Positions 1 to 8,740 are shown, numbered from the stretch's first letter. The stretch is DNA of 16,893 nucleotides from Haplosporangium gracile (GCA_015499985.1 JAAAUF010000887.1:1-16893); one strand, 5' to 3'. Numbers and translations: made by a program. The notes: a model not told the origin generated them from the sequence alone.

Positions 1-2
1 AA

Positions 3-122
3 CTGACCACTTTCCGACGCCCCATGACTGTTCCATACGACTGCTACAAGTCCCAAGACCCCAAGCCCTATCTGAGAGTGAGCTCAGAAGACACCAACAA
101 CCCAAGATCTAGAATTCAGTAA
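3..122 (+). other. possible C-terminal end of an ORF cut by the window edge
   Basis: Frame 3 is open from the left edge to a TAA at 120-122 (39 codons; it contains the string CYKSQDPKPYLRVSSEDTN). A second plus frame is also open almost as far, so this is weak evidence for coding. I recognise no domain. A purine-rich string (GCAAAGGGG, 131-139) follows the stop, which would also fit a retroelement 3' end, but nothing else confirms that. It may equally be non-coding. Confidence 0.18.
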
Positions 123-163
123 TCGTGGATGCAAAGGGGTTGCCTGCCTAGAGCTGTTTGTCA

Positions 164-256
164 CTGTAGTCAGAATCTCTTTCTAATCTAAGAGTTTTTG
201 AATTACAATCAAATGTATATATCGAATACAGATTCGTAAAGAGATTCTGGCTACAG
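164..256. repeat. imperfect inverted repeat, 19-nt arms, 55-nt loop
   Basis: The left arm CTGTAGTCAGAATCTCTTT (164-182) is the reverse complement of the right arm (238-256) except for one position, a T/C difference that would be a G-U pair in RNA. Weaker pairing (AATCT near 186-190 with AGATT near 230-234) continues inward. The loop is AT-rich. No target-site duplication is evident beside the arms. It could be the remains of a small inverted-repeat element or a hairpin; its function is unknown. Confidence 0.6.
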
Positions 257-1359
257 GACGTCCCACCGGACGCAAGAGGCCGCGTAGGGGTTAATAAGTA
301 CAATCGAGGTGACCATGCGACGGTTGGCGTGAAACTATCGGACCATTAGGGGCCAACGCCTATTGTTTACTGGCACCTACTGGGGCGAAATACCGTACTA
401 AGCACCTTGCTCTTCTTAGGAGTCTTTCCTTACCAAAAAAAGGGGGGGGTATCTGACAAGCCTGATATGAAAGTGGAGCTAATCTACAACCACGTCGTTC
501 AAAAAAGGAACAAAGGTATTATCCTCTCCTCAAATAAAATAGTTGCGTGAAGGAGTGAGCGTGTGTCTCTAGCTGGCCAGACACAAACGCATGTGCAAGA
601 GTTATGCACATTGCCCATGCACTAAACACGCTCGAATATGATCTCAGGCCCTTTTAATTTGAGACAACTGAACTTTATTTCACTCAGCCCTTCGCTCGTG
701 CGCTAATTTCAGACGGTGTACTGTACATGGTCTTTGGAGATCATGCATTCGTTGCATTCACTCTTCTCATCCTTCGCTACCTCCCTCTTCAAACCTTCAC
801 GCCCCTTATACTCCCTTACTTTTTACTCTCCTACTCATTACCTTTACATAGACGTTCGTTCGTCCAACGCCAACTGTCGCATTCACATACGTCTACTCTC
901 TTTCTCTCTTACATTTCTTGCGCCATGCTGGGTGCATGGCCTCCCTCCGCGGGGAAAGTTGCAGTGCTTGGCAATGTTCACACGAACGACCCTTTTTCCT
1001 AATACCCCACCACTGCCTTCTGCTCGCCGTCAACTGGCTCTCTTGATATAGGTTTCTCAACGCAACCTCAAGTGAACTTCCTCGCAACATCATATATTCA
1101 ACATTTGCACCATCTTGTACATATATACATCACCTCTCTATCCGCCGCTCTCTTTTATTCACCCTCCTCCACAACCAACAACCACCACACCAAAGCATTA
1201 TATCGCCAAGAATATCGCATTTTTACACTATCAGTTGCCTTCTGGTAATCTCCATGCCCGCTTTCAAACAATATACCCTTACATGTTGCGCCCACTGCTC
1301 CCCAAATATCAATTGAGACAATAACACTCCATGGCCTATTCATCTTCTCACTATTTTAG
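257..1359. other. no recognisable gene; low-complexity and AT-rich DNA
   Basis: Several overlapping short ORFs occur (for example 716-1051 and 727-1002 on plus, 893-1093 on minus), but they are pyrimidine-rich, overlap in different frames and match no family I know. Visible items are an A7G8 run near 435-449, a short hairpin TGTGTCT/AGACACA around 563-586, and a CA/CT-rich leader-like stretch at about 1140-1200. I see no tRNA or rRNA. Confidence 0.5.
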
Positions 1360-1563
1360 ATTATCTTCGAAGTTCACCGTCTTTTTCTTGATCTTTGGCA
1401 CCCTAAAAACCGATGGGCGGTTCGTGAGCAGACATCTACCAGCGAAGCGCTCGCTTATGAGACGGCTCGAAAGCCTGTTGGATCGACTATGACTCTCCAA
1501 GAGTATAAGCAGCAAAAGCCCAGCAGACTGCATCTGACCCTCACGCTCCTGAGGAAGTCATAA
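1360..1563 (+). pseudogene. unidentified coding-like fragment, probably frameshifted
   Basis: Directly after an acceptor-like CTATTTTAG there is an open stretch of 67 codons ending at TAA 1561-1563. Its composition (WHPKNRWAVREQTSTSEALA, then GSTMTLQEYKQQK) looks more protein-like and less low-complexity than its surroundings. Near 1515 a second plus frame continues with an equally protein-like string (AQQTASDPHAPEEVIKAEQR), suggesting a single-base indel. I do not recognise a family. It could be an eroded exon, a transposon scrap or chance; there is no convincing start codon or partner exon. Confidence 0.25.
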
Positions 1564-2610
1564 AAGCCGAGCAGAGACTACTTATCTATTTTCTGGTGAG
1601 AAACAATCGACAATGTCAACTGGGACGTTTGACTTTACAATGTCCACTCATGTCCACATACAATTAATTAACATCTTGATTATGTACTTTACATATACTC
1701 AACCCTCCTCCTTTATCGCACAATGTTTTTTTCTCTTCTTATTTTCTTACTCGCGCTTCCGCTCTTACATAGACCTGTAAAAAGCCAGGGTCCCTGGTAA
1801 GTTATAAAGCAATTGTAAAAAAGACATCCTCAGCCGTTATCACAACCATCCAACACAACCTACTCACCTATTCGCCCCGAAATTCTCCTTGTCTATTGAC
1901 ACACCATTCACCATAAAATATAATTCTGTATTCGTACAAATGCATCCATACTTAGAGGAGCTTGACCTTAAATACAATCCGCGCGCGACCTTATTTGGGG
2001 AGGCGCACACCCATCTCAGTTAGTGAGAGATCGATTCTTCCCCGTAAGCGACTTATCGGTGGACTTGGCATAGCATTTTAAAGTATGACCCGCGCGGGGT
2101 TCACCGTAGTAAGTTGTACAGAATGTTAAAAGTAACAGGGATGCTGTGACCAACTGCGATTCACACTCAGAAAAAAAAAGAGGGGTAGCAAACCATCTGG
2201 CCTTGATTTTGTTTTTTGTTTTTTTGTTCATCGTTTTTTTGTATGCAGCGACTGGAGGTGCGTCAACGCCTCCTCCGACTCTTTATTGACCGTGGTCCAT
2301 AGGTCCATAAATAGACTTGAAGGATGCAAGTGCTTCTTGGCATCGAGAAACTAAAATACGATCGGTGCGCGCGCCCTTGAACGAATTCGTATCTGAGGGA
2401 GGTACCCCGAGTTCGAGAACAAGAGTTGGTTTGAATACACTGTAAGCTATGCTACATGGCTTATGTATCGTCATGTTATTTACCTTTCGTTACATATCAT
2501 CCTGAGAAGAAAAGAAAATTGATTCTAATTATCTTGTACTTTTTTATCTGGCTGGACCGCTACCGTTGTCTTTTTTTTTTTTTGTTGTTCGTGTTTTTGT
2601 CTTTTTTTCC
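1564..2610. other. no recognisable gene; AT-rich spacer with T runs
   Basis: This is AT-rich sequence with scattered T runs. It includes a 10-bp palindrome CCCGCGCGGG (2089-2098), a local inverted repeat GGAGG...CCTCC (2254-2273), and a 13-T run (2571-2583) just before the reverse transcriptase remnant. A minus-strand ORF at 2283-2474 contains moderately protein-like text but no recognisable domain. Reverse transcriptase homology does not extend upstream of about 2611. Confidence 0.5.
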
Positions 2611-3090
2611 TCAAGACCGCTTTCAACACCCGCTATGGTCACTATGAATTTAAGATCATGAGTTGTAGGTTAACGAATGCTTCCGCATCGTTCCAAGCCT
2701 TGATATACCATATCTTTCAAGAACACCTCGACAAGCACGTCGTCGTCTTTCTGGACAACATTCTGATATACTCCAAAACATTTCAAGACCACTTACTGCC
2801 CGTCCAACAAGTTCTGGATCTCCTGCGGCAACACAATCTCCGCGCCAAGAAGAGCAAGCGCGAGTTCTGTGTCGAGTCTGTCGTCTTCGTCGAACATGTC
2901 GTGTCCAGAAGAGGAATCCAAGTGGACCCAACAAAGACTTTCCGCATTCGATTCTTGGGCGGTTCCGACAAGTGTCCAGCGACTGCGCTCATTCCTTGGA
3001 TTCACCAACTATTACCGCCACTTTATATACCAGTGTACCCGGGTCGCGACGCCGCTGAAGAAACTGCTGGCTCAGCCCGACAATCAAGGT
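2611..3090 (+). mobile_element. Ty3/gypsy reverse transcriptase remnant (frameshifted, inactive)
   Basis: This is a piece of the pol reverse transcriptase domain of a Ty3/gypsy LTR retrotransposon. In frame from 2613 it reads KTAFNTRYGHYEF, then LTNASASFQALIYHIF (family LTNAPATFQ), then the palm motif HVVVFLDNILIYS and VVSRRGIQVDPTK. The catalytic pair, usually FLDD, is FLDN: the second Asp is Asn at 2757-2759. Near 2934-2945 the homology jumps to another frame, continuing as WAVPTSVQRLRSFLGFTNYY and ATPLKKLL (family W.VPTSV..LRSFLGL.NYYR), so there is an indel. The fingers region upstream of KTAF and everything downstream (RNase H, integrase) are missing. Both ends run into T-rich or unrelated sequence. 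It is a dead fragment and no product is expected. Family assignment is secure; subclade is not. Confidence 0.92.
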
Positions 3091-3947
3091 AGCAAGATGG
3101 CCAGGTGTAAGACCCGACCACCAGTCCAGTAGGTGTCACAAATTATCATTCGAATGAATAAATCAACATGCAAAATTGACAGCCGAGTTAATTTGATGTG
3201 TGGTGGTTTTGCTGTACGCAAGAAAGAGCGGGTAACCGTTTCTTCCTGCCTTCGTGCAGGTGAGCAAGCGACACAAAGACACCATATTAGTACAAGTAGT
3301 TGAATTGGTATTGGTATTAAACAAGACCTTTTCCTTCTTTTTTCGTACAGGCTTAACGGATCCACAAGCTTTTTTATTGGAGACAACAAAGACACAGCAA
3401 CTACAACGGTAACTCTAGCAACAGTGACACACATATTCCTTCCCTCAGATTACACACATTTCTTTTCCTTTCTTTTTTTTTTTTTCCTTCTTCACCAGCT
3501 CGTTCACACACCTGCCCTTTTCCACACAAAACACACACAACTTTAGTCACCTTGTTTCAGTTCTTGGCATCCGGGTTTTAACTTTTAACGCCATTGTCGA
3601 ACGGCGGCGAGGTCCTTATTTTTTTTCGCGTCATTGCACAACAAAACAAGTGGCGGCCTCGCCTAGTACTTTGGTGATTAGTCTTTCTTTTTTATGTCTA
3701 CCTTGCAGCATGTAAATGCTTTTTTTTTTGGGATGTACACTTGGATAACTTAAGAGCAAAAGAGCTCAATTTGAATACTTACATGCCTTTTTAGTTATGC
3801 AACTTATTCCCTCCTACCCTTGTGGTTTTTTTTTTCTAGTTTTTTAATGTTTCTGCGTATTTTCTTGGTTATTCTAACGTTAGGTCAATATTTACAATAG
3901 TAGCAAAGGATACACGTTCCTAACGAGTCCATTCCCCTCCAAGATTT
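3091..3947. other. no recognisable gene between the two retroelement remnants
   Basis: The DNA is T-rich (runs of 9-14 T near 3473-3485, 3721-3730 and 3827-3835) with short unrelated ORFs. A minus-strand ORF at 3084-3434 shows no family features. The part just before 3948 would be the 5' LTR/leader position of the Gag remnant, but I could not find a matching LTR copy or a primer-binding site, so I do not call one. Confidence 0.45.
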
Positions 3948-6007
3948 ATGGTGCGATTTGCATTATCGGACAGTACATCTGACGAAGACGACGAACCAAA
4001 AAATTCTATGACGCCCAGCGGCCATCCAGACGAGCACTTAGCGTGATTGCAACAGCAGCAGTAATGGGAAGCATATTTATAGCAACAACAGCTTCCCCCC
4101 CCCCCCAAATTCTGGAAGCAATACGCACAACGCTGGGAACAACAGGAACAGCAGAATACCCATTTGATCGAGCTCGACATTCAGCTTCAACAACAACTTC
4201 AACAATCGATAGCCACTCTACAACCGTCCATGCCCACAACCACCTCTACGCCAATCATCTCTGAACTCATTCATCCGTCCCCGACGCCCATCCATCCACA
4301 ACCATCCAACCTCCCAAACCAATCAGTCCCTGACCCATTCCTTCAACAACCATCCAACCCTCCCAGTCGCCAATCCTATGGTCGTTATGATGATCCCAAC
4401 CGCCCAGCCCCAGAATTCTCGTCCAGGATCGAGTCCTTCAGCGGCAACCAATTAACCTTGGATCAAGACGAGTACTTGTCGGACATTGAACTCCATTTTG
4501 TAAATAAGGGCTGTCCGGAAAACAAGAAGCTTTCGTCGTTTATTGGTCTGCTCAAGTCAGGAGTCCGCCAGTGGGCAGAGCAGTATCTCGAGCTCCTTCC
4601 CCCTACCCGAGCGGTCCAGTGGGTGTCCTTCAAGACCGCCTTCCGAGCCCGCTGGAGAGTCAGTCACTTGACCACCAATCTACGTACCGAGATCGCTCTG
4701 CGTCGTGGACCTGACGAGGCCCTCGCTCCATTTGCGGCTTGCTACCTTGCCTTGGGCAATCGCATTCCGAACAGATCGGATAAGGACAAGAAATTGGACT
4801 CTGCCCATAAGCTTCCCCTTTGATTCCAAAGACGTATTAGCGACCTGCATAGCGAAAGCGACATTCTTGATGCATTCCTCCAAAAGATTGTAACCAAGAA
4901 GGTCGCCATCAAGATCTTTGAGCACCGAGACGGAGGTCGTAACGGCAAGAAGCCGGATTTCAAGTAAAAAAGACTTTTGGCTTTTCCAATCAACCCGCTT
5001 CCGAGACTGCCGCCACCAGAAACGACAACGACATGGAGATTGACAACATCACCACTGAGGAACTGGAAATCACTGCCCTGGAAACTCGAGATCACGTCAG
5101 GAACATCACTTGCTTTACCTGCCTGGAGAAAGGACACTTGAAACGAGACTGCCCCAAGCCCATAGTCATTAAGGGCAAATGCCGTCTCTGTCATAATGTT
5201 GCGGTTCGGGTTTATATTTAATTTATCCCCTTTTTTTCAATGTTCTGAGAGACAACGCTGTTCAGAAACAATTCACTTCTTCACTCACAGAACCCTCACT
5301 ATTTTCCTTCCCTATCTCTATTAAAAGACTCTTTCTTCCCATTGACACACACGACGACACCCAAATTCATCAATAAGTCAGGCCACATGCACCAGTTCTG
5401 CCCTTTGAATAAAAAGTTGATCTCTTCTTCCTCCTATCTCCTGCAATCATATCACCTCAAGGATGAGAACAGCGACCTCGAAGCTGTCAGTAGCCTCAAT
5501 TGTCCAGTTCATGAGATCCACAGTCATGTAGGCAATCAAGAGATCTGTGTCCTGATCGATTCTAGTGCGTCCGCGAACCTTATGTGTAGTAAACTAGTCC
5601 CTAAGCTCGAAAAGTTGCGGAATCGACGGTTGTCCCTGCCTGCTCATGTAAAGGTTCTTCTTGCTCGGGGACAGGTCTCTGTTGTCAAGGATCTGACCAT
5701 CTTGAGTCTGCGGATGGATACAGAAAAGGTGTTTGTTGATAGAATCGTAGTCGACAACTTGAGATATGATATGATCCTAGGGCAGACATGGTTGAAACAG
5801 TGGAATCCTAACGTCAATTAGGCAACGGAAGAATACCGCTGGAAGGAAAGAGAGTCGATGCAGCAAGCACAAAGTCTACGCAACCAGGCAGCAGCAGTAA
5901 TGGCGAATTACACGGAAACGAGTCCAATGTCGACAAGCGTTGAGGGAACCAGAGAAAAAGCTGAATTTGCGTATTGTTGGACACAAACACTCCAAGCGCA
6001 TTCTTAA
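3948..6007 (+). mobile_element. Ty3/gypsy Gag-protease remnant with stops, a frameshift and a nested insertion
   Basis: This is a decayed Gag-Pro region of a gypsy retrotransposon. It starts at ATG 3948 with an acidic N-terminus (SDSTSDEDDEP). The same frame then crosses stops at 4044 (TGA), 4062 (TAA) and 4080 (TAG) inside a Gln-rich segment, and passes through a C12 tract (4095-4106). The capsid-like part is clear: WVSFKTAFRARWRVSHL, NLRTEIALRRGPDE and RSDKDKKLD. It is broken by TGA at 4821 and TAA at 4965, and the frame shifts around an A6 run (4966-4971). In the new frame come the first zinc knuckle CFTCLEKGHLKRDC (5111-5152), a second one split by the 5197-5376 insertion, and then a retropepsin-like domain with VLIDSSASANL (about 5549-5581) and DMILGQTWLKQWNP. 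The active-site triplet is DSS instead of DTG/DSG. TAG at 5819-5821 stands where Trp is common, and an open linker runs on to TAA 6005-6007. The element is non-functional; reverse transcriptase is absent downstream. Confidence 0.9.
5197..5372 (+). mobile_element. probable 176-bp solo LTR nested in the Gag zinc knuckle
   Basis: The segment begins TGTTGCGG and ends CATCA, giving the TG...CA ends typical of LTRs. It is flanked by ATAA on the left (5193-5196) and ATAA on the right (5373-5376), a 4-bp duplication within the usual 4-6 bp range. Skipping 5197-5376 joins CRLCH to KSGHMHQFC and restores a canonical C-x2-C-x4-H-x4-C knuckle in frame. It carries a TATA-like CTATTAAAAG near 5318-5327, as expected for an LTR promoter. 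No second copy is visible in the window. The alternative is a 180-nt GT-AG intron (5198-5377), which also restores a knuckle (HNSGH) but ends in AAG. I favour a solo LTR; strand is assumed from the TATA-like site. Confidence 0.5.
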
Positions 6008-6529
6008 CCAAAGCGGGAACGAATATAGCGTTTGTTTCCCGATCGAAGTTAGTGGCAGAGCCGGCTTGAACGCAATGGTGAAGGATATGAATCCTGGCAG
6101 CCAAGTCAATCCCCCAAAACTACCGCGATATCGTAACAGGAATGAAGCTCTCCAAGGCGGGATCGACAACTTTTGCCTGGTTTTTATCAACATCCTCGTT
6201 AGAGCTGCAGTTGAATAAAGTTTTTTTTTGCAAAATTTTTTTTTTTCAAGTTCGTGCACTTTTTTTTTTTATTTCTCTCTTTCCCTTCATTCCTCTTCCT
6301 TGCGACTGACTGACTGACTGACTAACTGACTGTCTAAATAAATGAGTACCCTGGTTCACTTTCTGACTCTATGCATGTCCTGTTATTGTTGATTTTTTTT
6401 CTGACTTTCACGGCGAACTTGTTCTTCTCCCTTCGACAAAATCTTTGTTTTTTTTCGCGCTTCGATCATTAGGCTCATTTTTTTTTCCCAAGTTTGTAAG
6501 GACATGATTTTTTTGTTTTTTTCTTTGAT
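6008..6529. other. retroelement trailing DNA and T-rich spacer
   Basis: An open stretch to TAA 6216-6218 (in another frame) follows the protease linker but has no motif I recognise; it may be pol-linker sequence too decayed to identify. After it come long T runs (6220-6270 and 6391-6521) and a (GACT) microsatellite. The 3' UTR of the minus-strand membrane protein gene enters from the right. Confidence 0.4.
6304..6332. repeat. (GACT)n microsatellite
   Basis: About seven tandem copies of GACT, with one GACT-to-AACT interruption near the right end. A simple tetranucleotide repeat in non-coding DNA. Confidence 0.9.
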
Positions 6530-6535
6530 TTTATT
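6530..6535 (-). terminator. polyadenylation signal AATAAA for the membrane protein gene
   Basis: TTTATT on the plus strand reads AATAAA on the minus strand, about 108 nt past the stop codon at 6643-6645. It is followed on the minus strand by A-rich sequence. Position and orientation fit 3' end formation of the 596-codon gene; there is no transcript evidence. Confidence 0.5.
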
Positions 6536-6642
6536 TTCATGTTATTAAATACTCTTTCTGTTCTGTACAAATGGTGCACGAATGCATGTTGTTTTTGAAG
6601 GGACGAGGAGAGGGCGGAAGGGGGTTTTTGTTATCTGTACAT

Positions 6643-8433
6643 CTAAAAGTAGTTACTCGCATCGTTGCTGTTATACCCCGCACCACCAACAGCAGCAGTA
6701 GCGCCACCCTTGCGCATCTCCAATGGCAAACGTGTACTAGTGCTTTTAACAATCGGAGTCGGGTACTTGTCCGCCTCCACTTCCTTTCTGTTCTCTGCAG
6801 GCGAGAACTCGGACCGTCCATAATGCGACGCGTTATAATAAATGTTGCCCGACCGACCGGTCCTGCTCGAGGCCAATGAGGATGTAGTAGACGACGTACT
6901 GGCACTGCTAGACCGCTTGAGACCGTTAGTAGCAGCACGGGAGGATGTGGGCGTGAAACCGGTGCGGAGGGTGTTGGATCGACTCAAAGCTGCGGTCGAG
7001 ACGATAGGGGCAGTCGAGGTCTTGGTGGGGCCCAGCTTGGCGGTTGAGGCGATGGTCTGAGCCTGCTGATAGTTCTTGGCCAGTGTCAGCCCAGCAGTTG
7101 AGACGGGGGAGAGGCGTTTGAGGGATTTGGGTGGTGGTGGAGGGGATTGACGCTTCTGTTGGATGCTGCTCTGGGTAGGATTCATGTACCCTTGTTGGCC
7201 ACGAGATTGGTATGCCGCAGGGGGGTTGGTCACGGCCTTGGAGGGGTTGTAGGGCGTGTACCCTTGGATGGTGTCCAGGGCGGAGGGGGACTCGCGCAGG
7301 GGAGGGGAGGAGTAGTCGCTTTCGTCATCATCGATTTCGAAAAGGACGGGTTCTGGGCTGTAGGACGTCATATTCTCGAGGTCAGCGCTGCTAGCGATGG
7401 AGGTGGTCTTGCTGAAGGAGGGACGAGAGATGAGGATGCTGCCCATGGTCGAGTCGGTTTCTTCGAAGCGGACGACAGGATTAGAGATGGCGACCTTGGG
7501 GCGGTCGAGGGCCGCGACAGCTGCGGCGGCAACACCGCTCCGAGAGCCAGAGGTGTAGATGTCATACTCTTGAGCGGATGACAATCTCTTGGATCTGGAT
7601 GACGATGTCGAAGACGAAGAGGCCCGTTTGGCTGCCCTGGCGGAGGGAGTGTTGGCGTTAGCGGTCGAGACAGGCCTGAGAGGAGGAGAAGTACCAGCAG
7701 GAGCAGCATCCGACACCAATGCCTTCCGGCTCATAGATGCCTTCTTGAACAGCTCGCTCCTATTAGGATACGTGTAATTGTCCTCCAAATCCTCCTTCTC
7801 CCTCACCGGGCCCATATGATCACGCTTCTCATCATCATCTCCAAACTCTAGCTTCAAATCCTCATCCATGTACATACCCTTCTCACCGGTACCCCCAATA
7901 CCTCCAACAAGCCCACGAGGCAAACCACGCTTTCCACTCTCCCCATCATCATTATCACGACCAGGCCCCTCCTGCATCGCCATCTGCCTCAACTTAAGCG
8001 CACGTCGAGTCCGGAGCCGATGAACCGTCGCAAAGCCCAAAGCCGCAACAAAGAGGACCAAGAAGGATCCATAGATCAAGATTCCTGCCGTCATATTGAA
8101 CCCGCCTACGGTCGGAGCGCGTCCAAAGAGAGGGTCGTCCTTGGATGCCGGCAATGCTATCAATGGACTCGGCGTCCCGGACGGAGATACGAGTGCTGAC
8201 GAGGAGAAAGAGGCGATGATCGAGTGTGAATCTGGTGCAGCAGAATTGGTTGTTGATGAGGTGACGATGGGTGTAGGAGGGCGCGTAGTTGTGGTGGTTG
8301 TAGTGGTGGTAGTGGTCGTAGTGGTAGTAGTAGTGGTGGTAGTGGTTTTTTCCTCAGTGGTGGTTTTGGGCGGTGGTGGGGGAGCTGCTGTCGAGGTGTG
8401 TACATAAGAACGCGGGATATCTCCGTCTGCCAT
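6643..8433 (-). CDS. single-pass Thr/Ser/Pro-rich membrane protein, 596 aa, function unknown
   Basis: This intact single-exon gene has ATG at 8433 in a favourable context (CAACAATGGC) and TAG at 6643-6645. Residues 1-115 are Thr/Ser/Pro-rich, with PPPPP near 18-22 and 21 consecutive Thr at 30-50, an architecture known to carry heavy O-mannosylation. NMT at about 113-115 is a possible N-glycosylation site. Residues 116-137 (ILIYGSFLVLFVAALGFATV) form one transmembrane helix, followed at once by basic HRLRTRR, so the N-terminus should lie outside and the long tail inside. The tail (138-596) is predicted disordered: an acidic stretch (190-220), Ser-rich basic patches (268-287, 502-525) and proline-rich SPPPPPKSLKRLSP (430-443). 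No cleavable signal peptide is seen. The layout resembles fungal wall-stress or polarity membrane proteins (Mid2-, Wsc- or Axl2/SKG6-like), but no cysteine-rich or cadherin-like domain is present, so a sensor or anchor role is only an inference. Confidence 0.9.
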   Translation of the reverse strand: MADGDIPRSYVHTSTAAPPPPPKTTTEEKTTTTTTTTTTTTTTTTTTTTTRPPTPIVTSSTTNSAAPDSHSIIASFSSSALVSPSGTPSPLIALPASKDDPLFGRAPTVGGFNMTAGILIYGSFLVLFVAALGFATVHRLRTRRALKLRQMAMQEGPGRDNDDGESGKRGLPRGLVGGIGGTGEKGMYMDEDLKLEFGDDDEKRDHMGPVREKEDLEDNYTYPNRSELFKKASMSRKALVSDAAPAGTSPPLRPVSTANANTPSARAAKRASSSSTSSSRSKRLSSAQEYDIYTSGSRSGVAAAAVAALDRPKVAISNPVVRFEETDSTMGSILISRPSFSKTTSIASSADLENMTSYSPEPVLFEIDDDESDYSSPPLRESPSALDTIQGYTPYNPSKAVTNPPAAYQSRGQQGYMNPTQSSIQQKRQSPPPPPKSLKRLSPVSTAGLTLAKNYQQAQTIASTAKLGPTKTSTAPIVSTAALSRSNTLRTGFTPTSSRAATNGLKRSSSASTSSTTSSLASSRTGRSGNIYYNASHYGRSEFSPAENRKEVEADKYPTPIVKSTSTRLPLEMRKGGATAAVGGAGYNSNDASNYF

Positions 8434-8712
8434 TGTTGTAGATGCTGTGAGGGGGGAAGGGAAGGGTGATTTTGGAAGGAGGAGGGGATCTGTACAGAAG
8501 GCGTTTGTGGTGACGACGGATTAAATGTTGTGCAACGGTAAAAGTGGGAGAGGGGGGTTAAGGTTGGTGTGGATCGTGCAGATTGAGACTGTTGAGCCGT
8601 GAAGGGGAGTGAAGGATTAAGGGTATTAATGTAGACAAGAGGGGAAGAACGCTGTACAGGGGATGAGGATAAAGAATAAAAAGAAGAAGAAGAAGAGAGG
8701 GAAAGGGAAAAA
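8434..8712 (-). promoter_or_regulatory. predicted 5' leader of the membrane protein gene, free of upstream ATG
   Basis: Between the expected transcription start (about 30 nt past the TATA box, near 8712) and ATG 8433, the minus strand contains no ATG. It is rich in C and T. The ATGs at 8735 and 8720, which open a different frame, lie at or before the expected start site and would probably not be in the mRNA. This supports 8433 as the translation start. The exact transcription start is inferred. Confidence 0.45.
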
Positions 8713-8740
8713 GAGTCCATGCCGACTGGGGTCATCCTTG

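Noticed and set aside
5198..5377. GT-AG intron inside the Gag zinc knuckle
   Set aside because: Possible, but introns in gypsy Gag are unusual and the acceptor is AAG. The TG...CA ends with an ATAA duplication fit an LTR insertion better. Kept as the main alternative.
3948..6007. Domesticated Gag gene
   Set aside because: Multiple in-frame stops, a frameshift and a nested insertion rule out an intact product.
6842..7581. Plus-strand ORFs of 72 and 144 codons
   Set aside because: They lie antisense to the 596-codon membrane protein gene and are explained by its codon composition; no motifs.
8096..8407. Plus-strand ORF with a poly-Val stretch
   Set aside because: It is the antisense reading of the poly-Thr repeat of the membrane protein.
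8160..8735. Minus-strand 191-codon ORF starting upstream of the membrane protein gene
   Set aside because: Low-complexity Ser/Pro text in a shifted frame over the leader and the 5' part of the real CDS. Its ATGs lie at or before the expected transcription start.
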